A stretch of 64,000 nt of DNA from Oscillospiraceae bacterium (lineage in GTDB: Bacteria; Bacillota; Clostridia; Oscillospirales; Oscillospiraceae), in NCBI GenBank assembly GCA_902767915.1, contig CACXJE010000007.1, forward strand, positions 62,001 to 126,000. Reading direction: 5' to 3'. A program made the translations under genes and the position numbers. The notes beneath the pieces were generated by a model. It was not told the origin of the DNA and did not search any database. It saw only the letters and a program-made list of their open reading frames with translations. This document shows positions 24,688 to 33,535 of the stretch, in pieces; the stretch's first letter is position 1; the number at the start of each line of letters is the position of its first letter.

Positions 24688-27534
24688 CTATTTGTTTTCT
24701 TTTGTTATTCTACCACGTTTTCCGCGTTTGCGCAAGAGGGAAGGCAGCAGTACCAGGACCGCAAAGACCGCCCAGGCTGCCAGGCTCACATACAGCCCCA
24801 GGCGGCCCAGGGGCCGCTCATAGCCCAAAACCAGGGTGTGGGTCCCGGGCTCCAGGAACAGGGCCATGCTCTTGAGATTGGCCCGGGTCAGCTCGACGGG
24901 GCTGCCGTCCACCTCCGCGGTCCAGCCCTCGCTCCAGGGGATCGAAAGGCAGAGGGCCAGGGGCCGGTCCAGGGTCACGGTGCCGCTGACCCGGTCTGCC
25001 TCCACCCGAACCTGCTCCAGCACCGCCTCCCGACGGGCCTCGATCAGATCGCTGACAGGCTCCAGAGGTTCTGCCCAGAACCGCAGGCTGTCATAGGTAT
25101 AGACGCCCGGCTCCCGGAAGGAGAGAACAACCTCCCCCACAGCGGCCCCGCCGCTGCCCAGATTCTGGGCGAAATCATGGCGTCCGTTGTAGAAGTTGTT
25201 CTCCGGGGTGCAGTAGTAGAGGGCGGTCTCTACGCCGGTATCTGTTGTGAAGTCCAGCCAGGTCTCGGCCACGGGAAGGTCATATTTCTTATGGGTCTTC
25301 ATGGCTTTTCTGGCTTTTTCGGAAAGGGCGTTCCACTCCGCCTCCCCGTAGAGGTCCCGGGGATCCACAGCTTCCGGGCCGAAATACAGGTCGTAGTCCG
25401 CGGTGGCGGTAAAGTGCAGGCCGGTGATCTCCAGCAGGGTCTCGCTGTTGGCCGGGCCATCCAGTCGGAAGCGCACGCTTGCCCCGGCCTTGGTCACCAC
25501 AAAGCTGTGGTCCAGCGCCGTGACCTCCGGATCCTCGGTCAGCAGCTCCGCCTGCAGCTCCACCGTGTCCAGGCTCCCGGACCAGCGGGGCAGCGCTTCG
25601 GCAGGCTCCTCCAGCACCATTGTGTGCAGAAGCAGCTCCTGGCGCTGGGTAAAGGAGAGGTCCTCCAGAGCGGAAGCCTCGATCCAGCTGTCATAGGCAT
25701 AGCCCAGCGGCAGGGCGTATGCCCCGGAATAAATCCTGTGATCGGCGCTGGAAAGCCCTGTGTCGGTATAGCCGTAGGGCAGGAAGGCTTCGCTGTCCTT
25801 GGGCTGGGCGTAGTAGCGGACGCCGGTCAGAGCCAGCAGCGCGGTCCGGTCGTCATAGCCCTTGTAGCTGCTGGTGAGGGCCTCGTTGACCCCCATCAGG
25901 GTCCGGAACCGGGCCACCGCAGGGTTGGACAGGGACCAGTAGTACTGGGTGGAGGAGAGGTCGGCGTTGAGGCCCGCGTTCTGGGTCAGCTCCCGGCCGG
26001 AATAGCGGTAGAAATCATCCCTGCCCTCCGCCGCAGCGGCAGCGCGGATGGCGTCCGTTTCGTCGGAGGCCATTTTCTCCATCAGGTCCGAAGTCTTGAG
26101 AGATTCCTTGGAATAGGAGGCCTTGCCGGGGGCGTAGCGGCTGAAGGGAACCACCAGGGCGCAGAGCAGCACCGCCAGCAGGGCTGCCCGGGGCTTTCCC
26201 AGCCGAAGCAGGGCCTTGGGCAGGCGGGGCTGCCGCTTCCGGGGCCGCAGCAGCAGCAACAGCAGCAGGGCCGGGGCCCCCAGGGCCAGGATCTTGAAGC
26301 GGTAGGGGGTATAGAGCAGCAGGCAGAGGCCCAGATAGGCAAGGGTGCCGGCCAGCAGGTACAGGGCGTCCCTTTTGGTGAGGTGCATCAGGTCCTCCCA
26401 GCAGGCTGTTAGCCCGTAGGCGATCACCAGCGAGAATGCCCAGCTCCACCGGTTTGCGATATAGGCAAAGCCGTTTAAGGCCTGGCCGAAAATCGGAAGC
26501 AGGGTGAACAGGACACAGATGCAGAACAGCAGCAGCACCGTGCCTTTTCCCTTCCGGCGGCGAAACAGCAGCAGGGAGCTCAGCAGGGCCGGGGCAGCCA
26601 CGCCGATACAGAGCCAGTAGCAGGCCTCCGGATTCAAAAACAGGTGGGGCAGCTTGGTATAGTAGCCCAGGGGATAGAACAGGCGGCGGGCATTATCCGC
26701 GCCGGTCCGCACGTCATGGAGGAAGGTCCAGATCACCGGCGCCAGCACCAGGGCCGCCATAGCCGTCCCCAGGGCGGCGCAGAGCACCAGAAGCCCCAGC
26801 TTCCGAAGGGCGGTTTTCCAATCCCGGCCATAGACGGTGACCAGGCGGAGCAGCACATAGAGAACCGTGAGCAGCCCCAGCATATAAAAGAAATAGAAGT
26901 TACAGACCCCGGCAAAGCAGACCGCCAGGATCAGCGGCCAGGATTTTTTTCCCTGCAGCACCCGCTCCACGGCCCCCAGGATCAGGGGCAGCAGGATCAT
27001 CGGGTTCAAAAAGAAGGGATGCCGGTTCACGTTGCGGACTGCCCAATAGCAGAAGAGATAGACAAAGCAGCCCGCCAGGATGCCCAGACTGTTTTTCTGC
27101 CCGGTCTGCCGGCAAAGCCAGGCGAAGGCCAGGCCCGCAAAATACAGCCGCAGCACCGCGGCAAAGCCGTAATACAGGAACATCCACTTCCCCGGCACCA
27201 GCACGGCCCCGAGGCAGAAGGGATCCCCCATGGCGTAGTAGTGCAGGGAGGCCAGCTGGTCGTTGCCCTCCCCCAGGGCAAAGCTCCACTGGGGAATCTG
27301 CCCGCCGGTGAACAGGGCCCTCAGGGCCTGCCGCAGAAACTGCCCGTAGTAGACCATGGCCCGATAGTGCTGGTGGTAGCCGTCCGGCACCCAGACCAGG
27401 GTCCTGCCCGCCAGGTAAAACCAGGAGAAGGCCAGGGCCGCCATGACCGCAAAGCAGATGCTGTATTGCAGAACAAACCGTCTCCTGCCGGGCCATTCGC
27501 CTCTTGCGGAAAGCCGCAGTCCTTGTCCGTCCAT
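24688..27534 (-). CDS. YfhO family membrane protein
   Basis: 948 residues. The N-terminal two thirds contain about 12 membrane segments, including the PDGYHQHYRAMVYYGQFLR and WSFALGEGNDQLASLHYYAMGDPF loops typical of YfhO. A large extracytoplasmic domain and a final C-terminal membrane helix (about 915-940) followed by a Lys/Arg-rich tail complete it. In Firmicutes YfhO proteins are GT-C-type enzymes implicated in glycosylating lipoteichoic acid or other surface polymers. The start follows GGAGG. The cell-surface theme is shared with the DUF2079 gene nearby. Confidence 0.87.
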   Translation of the reverse strand: MDGQGLRLSARGEWPGRRRFVLQYSICFAVMAALAFSWFYLAGRTLVWVPDGYHQHYRAMVYYGQFLRQALRALFTGGQIPQWSFALGEGNDQLASLHYYAMGDPFCLGAVLVPGKWMFLYYGFAAVLRLYFAGLAFAWLCRQTGQKNSLGILAGCFVYLFCYWAVRNVNRHPFFLNPMILLPLILGAVERVLQGKKSWPLILAVCFAGVCNFYFFYMLGLLTVLYVLLRLVTVYGRDWKTALRKLGLLVLCAALGTAMAALVLAPVIWTFLHDVRTGADNARRLFYPLGYYTKLPHLFLNPEACYWLCIGVAAPALLSSLLLFRRRKGKGTVLLLFCICVLFTLLPIFGQALNGFAYIANRWSWAFSLVIAYGLTACWEDLMHLTKRDALYLLAGTLAYLGLCLLLYTPYRFKILALGAPALLLLLLLRPRKRQPRLPKALLRLGKPRAALLAVLLCALVVPFSRYAPGKASYSKESLKTSDLMEKMASDETDAIRAAAAAEGRDDFYRYSGRELTQNAGLNADLSSTQYYWSLSNPAVARFRTLMGVNEALTSSYKGYDDRTALLALTGVRYYAQPKDSEAFLPYGYTDTGLSSADHRIYSGAYALPLGYAYDSWIEASALEDLSFTQRQELLLHTMVLEEPAEALPRWSGSLDTVELQAELLTEDPEVTALDHSFVVTKAGASVRFRLDGPANSETLLEITGLHFTATADYDLYFGPEAVDPRDLYGEAEWNALSEKARKAMKTHKKYDLPVAETWLDFTTDTGVETALYYCTPENNFYNGRHDFAQNLGSGGAAVGEVVLSFREPGVYTYDSLRFWAEPLEPVSDLIEARREAVLEQVRVEADRVSGTVTLDRPLALCLSIPWSEGWTAEVDGSPVELTRANLKSMALFLEPGTHTLVLGYERPLGRLGLYVSLAAWAVFAVLVLLPSLLRKRGKRGRITKENK

Positions 27535-27680
27535 TCAACCACCTCCATGCACCGGGGTATCCGGCCATTTTGAATCATTTTTCTTATTATCCGTTTTTTT
27601 CTTCGGCTTGTCAACCTGCGGGCGTGTTTTTTTCTCCGTCCGGGCGGACTGCCTGCAGGCTTCTGTTCCGCGGCAGGCCC

Positions 27681-28340
27681 TTATCCCGGCAAAGCTTCCG
27701 CGGTCAGAAGCCCCTCCAGCTCCGCCGGATCCGCCGCAATCCCCAAAACGCCGGCTGCCTCCAGCTCACCGGGAGCCCCATAGCCCCAGGCCACGCCCAG
27801 GCAGGCCACCTCGCAGCGGGCAGCGCCGATGGCGTCATATTTGGTGTCGCCCACCAGGACCGCAGCCTCCGGCGCGGTTTCGGAAAGCGCCAGGGCCCGC
27901 TGCACGATCTGCCATTTCTGGTCATTGCCGGGGCCCGGGGCACTGCCTACGATCACGTCAAAGCAGTCCTTCATATTCGCCCGCTCCAGCAGCAGCTCCG
28001 CCAGCGTCTGGGGCTTGGAGGTGGCCACGCCAAGCTTCAGGCCCGCCTGTCGAAGCCGAATCAGCAGCTCCTTGATGCCGGAAAAGGGGCTGCTTTCGTA
28101 TACCCCGATGGGCACATAGCGCTCCCGGAACTCCGCCACAAGCTGCTCCGCCTCCGGCTGCGTGACCCCGTAGACCTCCATGAACTTCTCCGCCAGGGGC
28201 GGGCCCGCGAAGCAGCGGAGCCGGTCCAGCGGCTCGTGGATGCCGTGCTTGGCCAGGGCATATTGGGCGCTTTTTGTGATGCCCTCCACGGTGTCGAAAA
28301 TCGTCCCGTCAAAGTCAAATAAAACTGTTCTCCAGCGCAT
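27681..28340 (-). CDS. HAD family hydrolase (phosphoglycolate phosphatase-like)
   Basis: 219 residues. HAD motifs: I, LFDFDGTIFDT (7-17, nucleophile Asp9); II, Thr/Ser in ATSKP; III, Lys141 region QKW; IV, VLVGDTKYDAIGA. The helical cap lies between motifs I and II. The best match is the Gph/PpaX-like group acting on small phosphate esters; the substrate cannot be fixed from sequence. The start follows CGGAGGAATTGCG. It is 33 bases upstream of nothing else on this strand and follows the LysR gene closely. Confidence 0.88.
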   Translation of the reverse strand: MRWRTVLFDFDGTIFDTVEGITKSAQYALAKHGIHEPLDRLRCFAGPPLAEKFMEVYGVTQPEAEQLVAEFRERYVPIGVYESSPFSGIKELLIRLRQAGLKLGVATSKPQTLAELLLERANMKDCFDVIVGSAPGPGNDQKWQIVQRALALSETAPEAAVLVGDTKYDAIGAARCEVACLGVAWGYGAPGELEAAGVLGIAADPAELEGLLTAEALPG

Positions 28341-28373
28341 CGCAATTCCTCCGTATTCTTTTTATTGTTCGGT

Positions 28374-29261
28374 TCAAAGCGGGAAGGCCACAGCGTCCCG
28401 GTAAAGCGCCTGCAAAAGGTCAATAAAGGCCCCGACAGAGGGCCTGTTGTCCTCCTTATGGGAACACAGAACACAGGAAAAGGTCTCCGGGCAGTCGAAG
28501 GGGATCCAGGCAAACTGGCCGCTGTGGTCGTTCAGAAAGCCCGGGGCCAGGCAGATGCCCCGGCCCGCCGCCACGTTGATCCGCGTCGTATCGTGGTCCG
28601 GGCTGTTGAAATACTCCAGCTTGCCGGAGGCGATCAGTCTGTGCTGCACAGCCTTCAGAGCCGGCGGCGAGCCCCCGCCCACCATCAGGGTCCGGCCATA
28701 GAGGTCTGCCTCCGTGATCCGGTTCTTTGCCGCCAGGGGGTCGTCCCGCCGGGCAATCAGATAGACGCGGCTTTCAAACAGCGCATGGACCCGGACGCCC
28801 GCCATCTGTCGGGTCTGCTCCTTCAGAGCGAAGAGCAGGTCCGCCTCATTGCGCAAGAATGAATCCACCCCGTTCTCATATTGAAAAAGCGGCGTGATCT
28901 GGACCTGGGGGTGGCTTTGGGCAAACAGCCGTATGGCCTCCGGCAAAAAGTACAGGGCCTGGGCCACCATCAGACTGACGGAAATGCTGTCCTGATACTT
29001 GCCGCTGAAATTCTGCCCCTGCTCAACGGCCCGCTTCAGATCCTCCCGCATTCCCGACAGAAAGCTCACAAACTGCGCGCCGGCAGGCGTCAGCGCCGCG
29101 CCCTTTCCGCTGCGCTCAAAAAGCGGGAAGCCGATCTCCTCCTCCAGGAGCCGGATCTGATAGGAAAAAGTAGGCTGGCTGACAAACAGGTTCTCCGCCG
29201 CCCGGCTGAAGTTCAGCGTCCGGGCCAGCTCGATGCAGTAATCGATCTGTTTTGTTGTCAT
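28374..29261 (-). CDS. LysR family transcriptional regulator
   Basis: 295 residues. The N-terminal winged helix-turn-helix (IDYCIELARTLNFSRAAENLFVSQPTFSYQIRLLEEEIG) is canonical, followed by a periplasmic-binding-like effector domain. It is divergently transcribed from a flavodoxin-NTF2-aldo/keto reductase group, with overlapping promoters in the 110-base gap, which is the usual layout for a LysR regulator controlling its neighbour. The inducer is unknown; a redox or electrophile signal would fit the target genes (inference). The start follows GCAGGAGG. Confidence 0.92.
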   Translation of the reverse strand: MTTKQIDYCIELARTLNFSRAAENLFVSQPTFSYQIRLLEEEIGFPLFERSGKGAALTPAGAQFVSFLSGMREDLKRAVEQGQNFSGKYQDSISVSLMVAQALYFLPEAIRLFAQSHPQVQITPLFQYENGVDSFLRNEADLLFALKEQTRQMAGVRVHALFESRVYLIARRDDPLAAKNRITEADLYGRTLMVGGGSPPALKAVQHRLIASGKLEYFNSPDHDTTRINVAAGRGICLAPGFLNDHSGQFAWIPFDCPETFSCVLCSHKEDNRPSVGAFIDLLQALYRDAVAFPL

Positions 29262-29292
29262 AACTGCCTCCTGCTATTTAATTTCTAAATTG

Positions 29293-29339
29293 ATTATATA
29301 ACATTTCAATTGGACTTTGCAATCGTTATTTGCTAAAAT
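29293..29339. promoter_or_regulatory. Divergent LysR / flavodoxin promoters
   Basis: Forward: TTGGAC (29310-29315), 18 bases, TAAAAT (29334-29339). Reverse: TATAAT (29293-29298) with TTGCAA (29317-29322) 18 bases away. The two overlap, so regulator binding could affect both. Confidence 0.6.
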
Positions 29340-29373
29340 GGGTGTAGAAAATAAAAAACAGGAGGTCACAACC

Positions 29374-29895
29374 ATGGCAAAGACATTGATCGCGTATTTT
29401 TCCAGAGCGGACGAGAACTATTTCGGCGGCGCTATGCGCTACATCAAGGTGGGCAACACCCAGGTCGTCTGCGAGATCATCCAAAAGCTGATCCCGGCGG
29501 ACAGCTTCAAAATCGAAATGAAGAACCCCTACTCCCCCGTATACATGACCTGCATCGACGAGGCCAAGCAGGATCTGCGGGCCAAAGCCCGGCCGGAGCT
29601 GGTTTCCCTGCCGGAATCCATCGACGGGTATGACACCGTTGTGCTGGCCTACCCCAACTACTGGGGAACCATGCCCATGGCGGTGTTTACCTTCCTGGAG
29701 GCCTTTGACTTCACCGGAAAAACCATCCTGCCCCTGTGCACCAACGAGGGCAGCGGCATGGGAGGCAGTGAGCGGGACATCAAGCGTACCTGCCCCGGCG
29801 CCAACGTGAAGGCGGGCCTTCCCATCACCGGCTCCAACGCCGCCGGCTCCGAGCCCGCACTCCGGCGCTGGCTCTCAGCAGCGGGTCTGCTGTAA
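29374..29895 (+). CDS. Flavodoxin family protein
   Basis: 173 residues. AKTLIAYFSRADEN gives the FMN phosphate-binding start, YPNYWGTMPMAVFTFLEAFDF and the following PLCTNEGSGMGGSE complete the flavodoxin fold. The insert between strand 1 and its helix (NYFGGAMRYIKVGN) is of the type seen in stand-alone flavodoxin/NADPH-quinone-reductase-like proteins of Firmicutes. It is probably a low-potential electron carrier. The start follows AGGAGG. First gene of a three-gene unit opposite the LysR gene. Confidence 0.9.
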   Translation: MAKTLIAYFSRADENYFGGAMRYIKVGNTQVVCEIIQKLIPADSFKIEMKNPYSPVYMTCIDEAKQDLRAKARPELVSLPESIDGYDTVVLAYPNYWGTMPMAVFTFLEAFDFTGKTILPLCTNEGSGMGGSERDIKRTCPGANVKAGLPITGSNAAGSEPALRRWLSAAGLL

Positions 29896-29907
29896 GGGAC
29901 GTGGAGC

Positions 29908-30279
29908 ATGGGCGAGGAGGAACAGATCCGGGCGCTGTACCGGGAATACTGGCGCTGTATGATCGCAAAGGATGCGGAGGGTCTGCGGGGGCTGATGTCT
30001 GCGGACTACACGCTGACGCACATGACGGGCCTGCGGCAGTCGGCTGAGGACTTTCTCGAGGGCCTGCAAAACGGAACCTTCAATTACGACTCCGCCGACC
30101 ACGACAGCATTGTTGTGACGGTCCGGGGCGACACCGCCTCTATGATCGGAAAAAGCCGGGTCCTGGCGGCAGTCTACGGAGTCCGAAAGCATCTCTGGAG
30201 GCTGCGGGGAGATTTCACCCTGCGAAAAGAACAGGGTGTCTGGAAGCTCACCGGCTCCAGCGCATCTACATATGAATGA
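29908..30279 (+). CDS. NTF2-like / SnoaL-like small protein
   Basis: 123 residues. EEEQIRALYREYWRCMIAKDAEGLRGLMSADYTLTHMTG and the C-terminal WRLRGDFTLRKEQGVWKLTGS give the alpha plus beta cone fold of NTF2-like (DUF4440-type) proteins, which bind small ligands or act as minor enzymes. It starts 13 bases after the flavodoxin stop and ends just before the aldo/keto reductase. Function unknown. Confidence 0.78.
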   Translation: MGEEEQIRALYREYWRCMIAKDAEGLRGLMSADYTLTHMTGLRQSAEDFLEGLQNGTFNYDSADHDSIVVTVRGDTASMIGKSRVLAAVYGVRKHLWRLRGDFTLRKEQGVWKLTGSSASTYE

Positions 30280-30295
30280 TTTTCAGGAGGAGACT

Positions 30296-31138
30296 ATGGA
30301 ATATATTACTTTGAACAACGGCATCCCGTGCCCGGTGGTGGGCATTGGCACGTTTATGCTCAGTCCGGCGGATGCGGAAAACAGCGTCCGTGAGGCGCTG
30401 AAAATGGGCTATTCCCTGGTGGACACCGCCAACGCCTACGTGAACGAGCGGGCTGTGGGCCGCGGGATCCGGGAGAGCGGCCTACCCAGGGACCGGGTGT
30501 TCCTCTCCACCAAGCTCTGGCCCAGCGAATACGAGAACCCCGGGGCTGTGGACGAGACGCTGGAACGGCTGGGCGTTGACTATGTGGATCTGCTCTACAT
30601 CCACCAGCCTGCAGGCAACTGGCTGGCCGGCTACCGGCAGCTGGAAAAGGCCTGCCGGGAAGGAAAGGCTAAGGCCATCGGCATCTCCAACTTTGAGGGC
30701 CGGTACATTGCCGAGCTGGAGACCGAATGGGAGATCCCGCCCCAGTTTATCCAGGTGGAGGCCCATCCCTATTTCACCCAGCAGGAGCTCCGGAAGACCC
30801 TGGACAAGTACGGGATCCGCCTCATGAGCTGGTACCCCCTGGGCCACGGAGACAAGACTCTGATCAACGAGCCTGTGTTTGCGGCTCTGGGCAAAAAATA
30901 CGGCAAGACCCCCGCCCAGGTGATCCTTCGCTGGCACACCCAGATGGGCTTTGCCGTGATCCCCGGCAGCCGGAACGTGGCGCATATCCGGGACAATCTG
31001 AACATTCTCGATTTCACCCTGACCGGAGAGGAAATGGCGGAGATTGCCGGTTTGGACAAGGGTGCGCGGTACTATCACCGGACAGACGAGCAGCTGAAGC
31101 AGTTCGCGCTCTGGCATCCCCAGTTCGAGCGGGCATAG
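30296..31138 (+). CDS. Aldo/keto reductase
   Basis: 280 residues, the normal size. NAD(P)H-dependent carbonyl reductase of the TIM-barrel superfamily. Catalytic tetrad residues can be seen in DTANAYVNE (Asp and Tyr), STKLWPSEY (Lys) and LYIHQP (His). The GSRN segment near 222 is the NADPH-binding loop. The start ATG follows AGGAGGAGACT; in-frame ATGs upstream overlap the NTF2-like gene. Third gene of the LysR-linked unit; probably detoxifies aldehydes or quinones (inference). Confidence 0.92.
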   Translation: MEYITLNNGIPCPVVGIGTFMLSPADAENSVREALKMGYSLVDTANAYVNERAVGRGIRESGLPRDRVFLSTKLWPSEYENPGAVDETLERLGVDYVDLLYIHQPAGNWLAGYRQLEKACREGKAKAIGISNFEGRYIAELETEWEIPPQFIQVEAHPYFTQQELRKTLDKYGIRLMSWYPLGHGDKTLINEPVFAALGKKYGKTPAQVILRWHTQMGFAVIPGSRNVAHIRDNLNILDFTLTGEEMAEIAGLDKGARYYHRTDEQLKQFALWHPQFERA

Positions 31139-31165
31139 TCGGGAATCGGCAGGCGGTCTGCAAAG

Positions 31166-31206
31166 AAAAAGCACGTCAAAGTGGGTTATCCACTGACGTG
31201 CTTTTT
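31166..31206 (+). terminator. Terminator after the aldo/keto reductase gene
   Basis: Stem AAAAAGCACGTCA / TGACGTGCTTTTT with loop AAGTGGGTTATCCAC. Confidence 0.85.
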
Positions 31207-31322
31207 GCAGTTCATCCGTTCCTCGGCCCCAGGTAATGCAGCGGCCAGGGTCTCATACTCGGCGCGCAGGGCCGGTTGGTTCGCCTCCGGCCGGGCATGG
31301 AGATCGGCTTCGATTCGTCGGT

Positions 31323-31637
31323 TCAGTCCGCGTCCTCCTCCAGGGTCTCCAGCAGAAAGCTCACCGGACGGAAGCCGTCGTTGCAGGAGAGCATGGCGGA
31401 TCTGGGATTCTTCATCCAGCCGTCGTAGAAGTTCTCCCCGCCGTGGGCCAGAGCCAGGACGAAGGGAGACAAGGTGTCCCAGGCGCTGGTGCAGAAGCCT
31501 GCGGGCCGCTCCCAGCCGTTGGCGATCCAGGTCTGTCCAAGCTGCACCGAGCAGGCATGCTCGATTGGGTTTTCGTATTCGGCACTCAGGTCGTCATAGC
31601 GGGCCATCCGCTTGACGGTGATGCGCACTTTTTTCAC
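31323..31637 (-). CDS. TIGR04076 family small protein
   Basis: 104 residues from a GTG start preceded by GGGGCGGAG. The pattern KKVRITVKRM, then CSVQLGQTW, GFCTSAWDTLSPFVLALAHGG, and the final CNDGFRPVSFLLE matches TIGR04076, a short Cys-containing family of unknown function. It follows the DUF5655 gene by 14 bases and is probably co-transcribed. The longer reading frame on this strand is a shadow of that neighbour. Confidence 0.8.
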   Translation of the reverse strand: MKKVRITVKRMARYDDLSAEYENPIEHACSVQLGQTWIANGWERPAGFCTSAWDTLSPFVLALAHGGENFYDGWMKNPRSAMLSCNDGFRPVSFLLETLEEDAD

Positions 31638-31651
31638 GTTCTCCGCCCCTT

Positions 31652-32032
31652 TCAGCGTTTTCTCTCGGAAAAGTCGTATGCCAGTCTTGTCCAGGCCAGC
31701 AGCTCCTCGTCCAGCTCTGCCGGGTCCCCCAGGACGACGTGGACCGTCCAGCGGCCCGGATAGGGTTCCGTCTGCACCGCTGCCCGGGGAGATTCCAGCG
31801 GTGCGGGCAGGCCCAGGGTAAAGGTCAGCCAGGGCTCCGGGCGCTCCTCCTTTTTCCGCACCCGGGCAAAGCTGACGCAGGCGAACACATGCCGGTGAAA
31901 AAAAGTGATTTGGGTCTTCTGCACCCGCTTCTGAGCCGCGGGGAAGGCCGCCAGCAGCCAATCCTCCAGAGCCTCATACAGTCCCAGGGCAGAGGGCTGC
32001 TCGTTCAAAAACAGCAGGGTGTCGGCGTCCAC
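31652..32032 (-). CDS. DUF5655-like small protein
   Basis: 126 residues from a GTG preceded by AAAGGAGG. The segments LYEALEDWLLAAFP, VQKTQITFFHRHVFACVSF and WTVHVVLGDPAELDEELLAWTRLAYDFSERK match DUF5655-type proteins, whose role is unknown to me. The C-terminal FSERK end is common to the family. Confidence 0.72.
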   Translation of the reverse strand: MDADTLLFLNEQPSALGLYEALEDWLLAAFPAAQKRVQKTQITFFHRHVFACVSFARVRKKEERPEPWLTFTLGLPAPLESPRAAVQTEPYPGRWTVHVVLGDPAELDEELLAWTRLAYDFSERKR

Positions 32033-32061
32033 GGGGGCCTCCTTTCCGGAAGAGGATCCGG

Positions 32062-32811
32062 TTATTGATACTGCCGCAGCCAGTCCCGGATCAGGATCTT
32101 CATGGTCTCCCGGCTCCGGTCGAAGTGGTGGGTCTCCCCCTCCAGAATGACCAGCCGGCAATTTTCGTATCGACGGGCCGCCGCGACGGAATCTGCCGGC
32201 GGAACCAGATCGTCCAGCTCTCCCTGGAGCAGCAGCACCGGCCCCGGAAAGCGGTCTATCGCCTCCTCCGCCCGGAGCATCTGGGCCGTGCGGATATAAT
32301 TCCCCTCCAGGGTCAGACCCTTGATGGTGGGAAATTCCCGGGGAATGCGCGTCGGGTCAAAGGCTCGGCCCAGCATATTCCCGGCCCGGGCGCCCCGAAG
32401 GATCATAAACGCGGGAGCCCGGAGGATCAGACCCCGGACCCGGTCCGGCGCCATGCCTCCCACCAGAGCCGCTGTCAGCCCACCCTGGGAATGGCCGGAG
32501 AGCCAGATCTCTGTGATATTGTCCAGGGTTTCGGCATAGTCCAGCACCGCCAGGGTGTTGGAGATCCATTTGAACAGGGTGTGTTTTTGGAAGGCGCCGC
32601 CGCTCTCTCCGTGGCCGTAGAGGTCGAAGCGGAGGGTGGCAAAGCCCGCAGCCCGCATAGCCTCGCAGGCGGCCAGGTTGTGGGGCCGGTCCTTGGAGCT
32701 GGTGAAGCCGTGCAGCACGATCACCAGAGGGCAGGGATCCTCTGTGGGCCGCTCCAGCACCCCAACCAGTCGGATCCCGTCGTCAAACAGTTCGATTCGT
32801 TGTTCCATCAT
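32062..32811 (-). CDS. Alpha/beta hydrolase (esterase-like)
   Basis: 249 residues. The oxyanion motif HGFTSSKD (34-41) and nucleophile elbow GHSQGG (Ser108) are clear; Asp in GELDDLVPP and His in EGETHHFDR complete the triad. It resembles feruloyl/cinnamoyl-esterase-type cytoplasmic hydrolases of gut Firmicutes (EstD/LJ0536-like), which release phenolic acids from plant esters. The start chosen has only an AGAGAG ribosome-binding site; two adjacent ATGs are possible. Confidence 0.87.
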   Translation of the reverse strand: MMEQRIELFDDGIRLVGVLERPTEDPCPLVIVLHGFTSSKDRPHNLAACEAMRAAGFATLRFDLYGHGESGGAFQKHTLFKWISNTLAVLDYAETLDNITEIWLSGHSQGGLTAALVGGMAPDRVRGLILRAPAFMILRGARAGNMLGRAFDPTRIPREFPTIKGLTLEGNYIRTAQMLRAEEAIDRFPGPVLLLQGELDDLVPPADSVAAARRYENCRLVILEGETHHFDRSRETMKILIRDWLRQYQ

Positions 32812-32865
32812 GCTTGTATCTCTCTTATCGTTGTTTTTCCGTTGGGCACAGGTCGGGATTTGGCG

Positions 32866-32972
32866 CACCGTAGGGGGCGGCGTCCTCGACGCCCCGAACG
32901 TCCCGTTTTCTGATACTTGCGGGCCGTCGGGGACGCCGGCCCCTACGGGTTGATCACAACAAATCCCGTTTT
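32866..32972. repeat. GTAG palindromes upstream of the esterase gene
   Basis: GTAGGGGGCGGCGTCC..GACGCCCC and GGGCCGTCGGGGACGCCGGCC-CCTAC units, followed by AACAAATCCCGTTTT. The remaining sequence to 33136 is AT-rich; a TTG-initiated frame there that overlaps the next gene's stop runs into repeat tail sequence and is not credited. Confidence 0.7.
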
Positions 32973-33136
32973 TCCAATTCTATTATACCATGCCATGCAG
33001 CGGCAATCAAGAAAAAGCCGTCTCTGTTGGGACAGGAAAGCTTTTCCCTTGATTTCATCGTCAGTTTCCATCTTTTTTATTACATATTCACAGATAACCC
33101 TCAGCTCAAATCCCGATTTGTCGAGATTCTTTTCTA

Positions 33137-33493
33137 TCAATGATTCTTCTCTTTTATGGTTTTTATGGATGAAATAAGCATACGTCTGATCGCACCGCAG
33201 TTGTTTTTGATCGGTTTGTACGTTTGTTCATCCATATATCCGGTTTCAAACAGCAATTCAAGCCAATACTCTGTCTCATATACTTCTTTAAGGGATATCT
33301 CAAACTTTGAAATAAAGTCTTTTGTCCCCTGCGCGTATTGTGCCTCATGAATATTTGCGCCTATTGAAGTACCGCTTCTGAGCAATTGATTTGTCAACAC
33401 GGAATCGCGGTGTTCCTGCTTGATCGTTTTGCAAAGGAGAACGATCTGTTTCGCAAATTCTTTGGCTTTATCTCGGAGTATGCTGTCAGCCAT
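33137..33493 (-). CDS. Four-helix-bundle protein (23S rRNA intervening-sequence type)
   Basis: 118 residues. The pattern RDKAKEFAKQIVLLCK, QLLRSGTSIGANIHEAQ, FISKFEISLKEVYETEYWLELL is the TIGR02436/S23 four-helix-bundle family, originally found in 23S rRNA intervening sequences and now known as stand-alone genes of unclear role. Base composition is clearly more AT-rich than neighbouring genes and it is bordered by AT-rich hairpin arrays, suggesting horizontal entry. The start follows GAGGTG. Confidence 0.88.
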   Translation of the reverse strand: MADSILRDKAKEFAKQIVLLCKTIKQEHRDSVLTNQLLRSGTSIGANIHEAQYAQGTKDFISKFEISLKEVYETEYWLELLFETGYMDEQTYKPIKNNCGAIRRMLISSIKTIKEKNH

Positions 33494-33535
33494 AGTTTTC
33501 ACCTCAAACGGATCATAACATAAAAACACAAATCT

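Noticed and set aside
23911..26412. 833-codon frame antisense to the TIGR04255 and YfhO-like genes
   Set aside because: Runs across two real genes and lacks any recognisable domain or start signal.
32943..33140. TTG-initiated 65-codon frame overlapping the four-helix-bundle gene stop
   Set aside because: No ribosome-binding site, no family match, and its end is repeat tail sequence.
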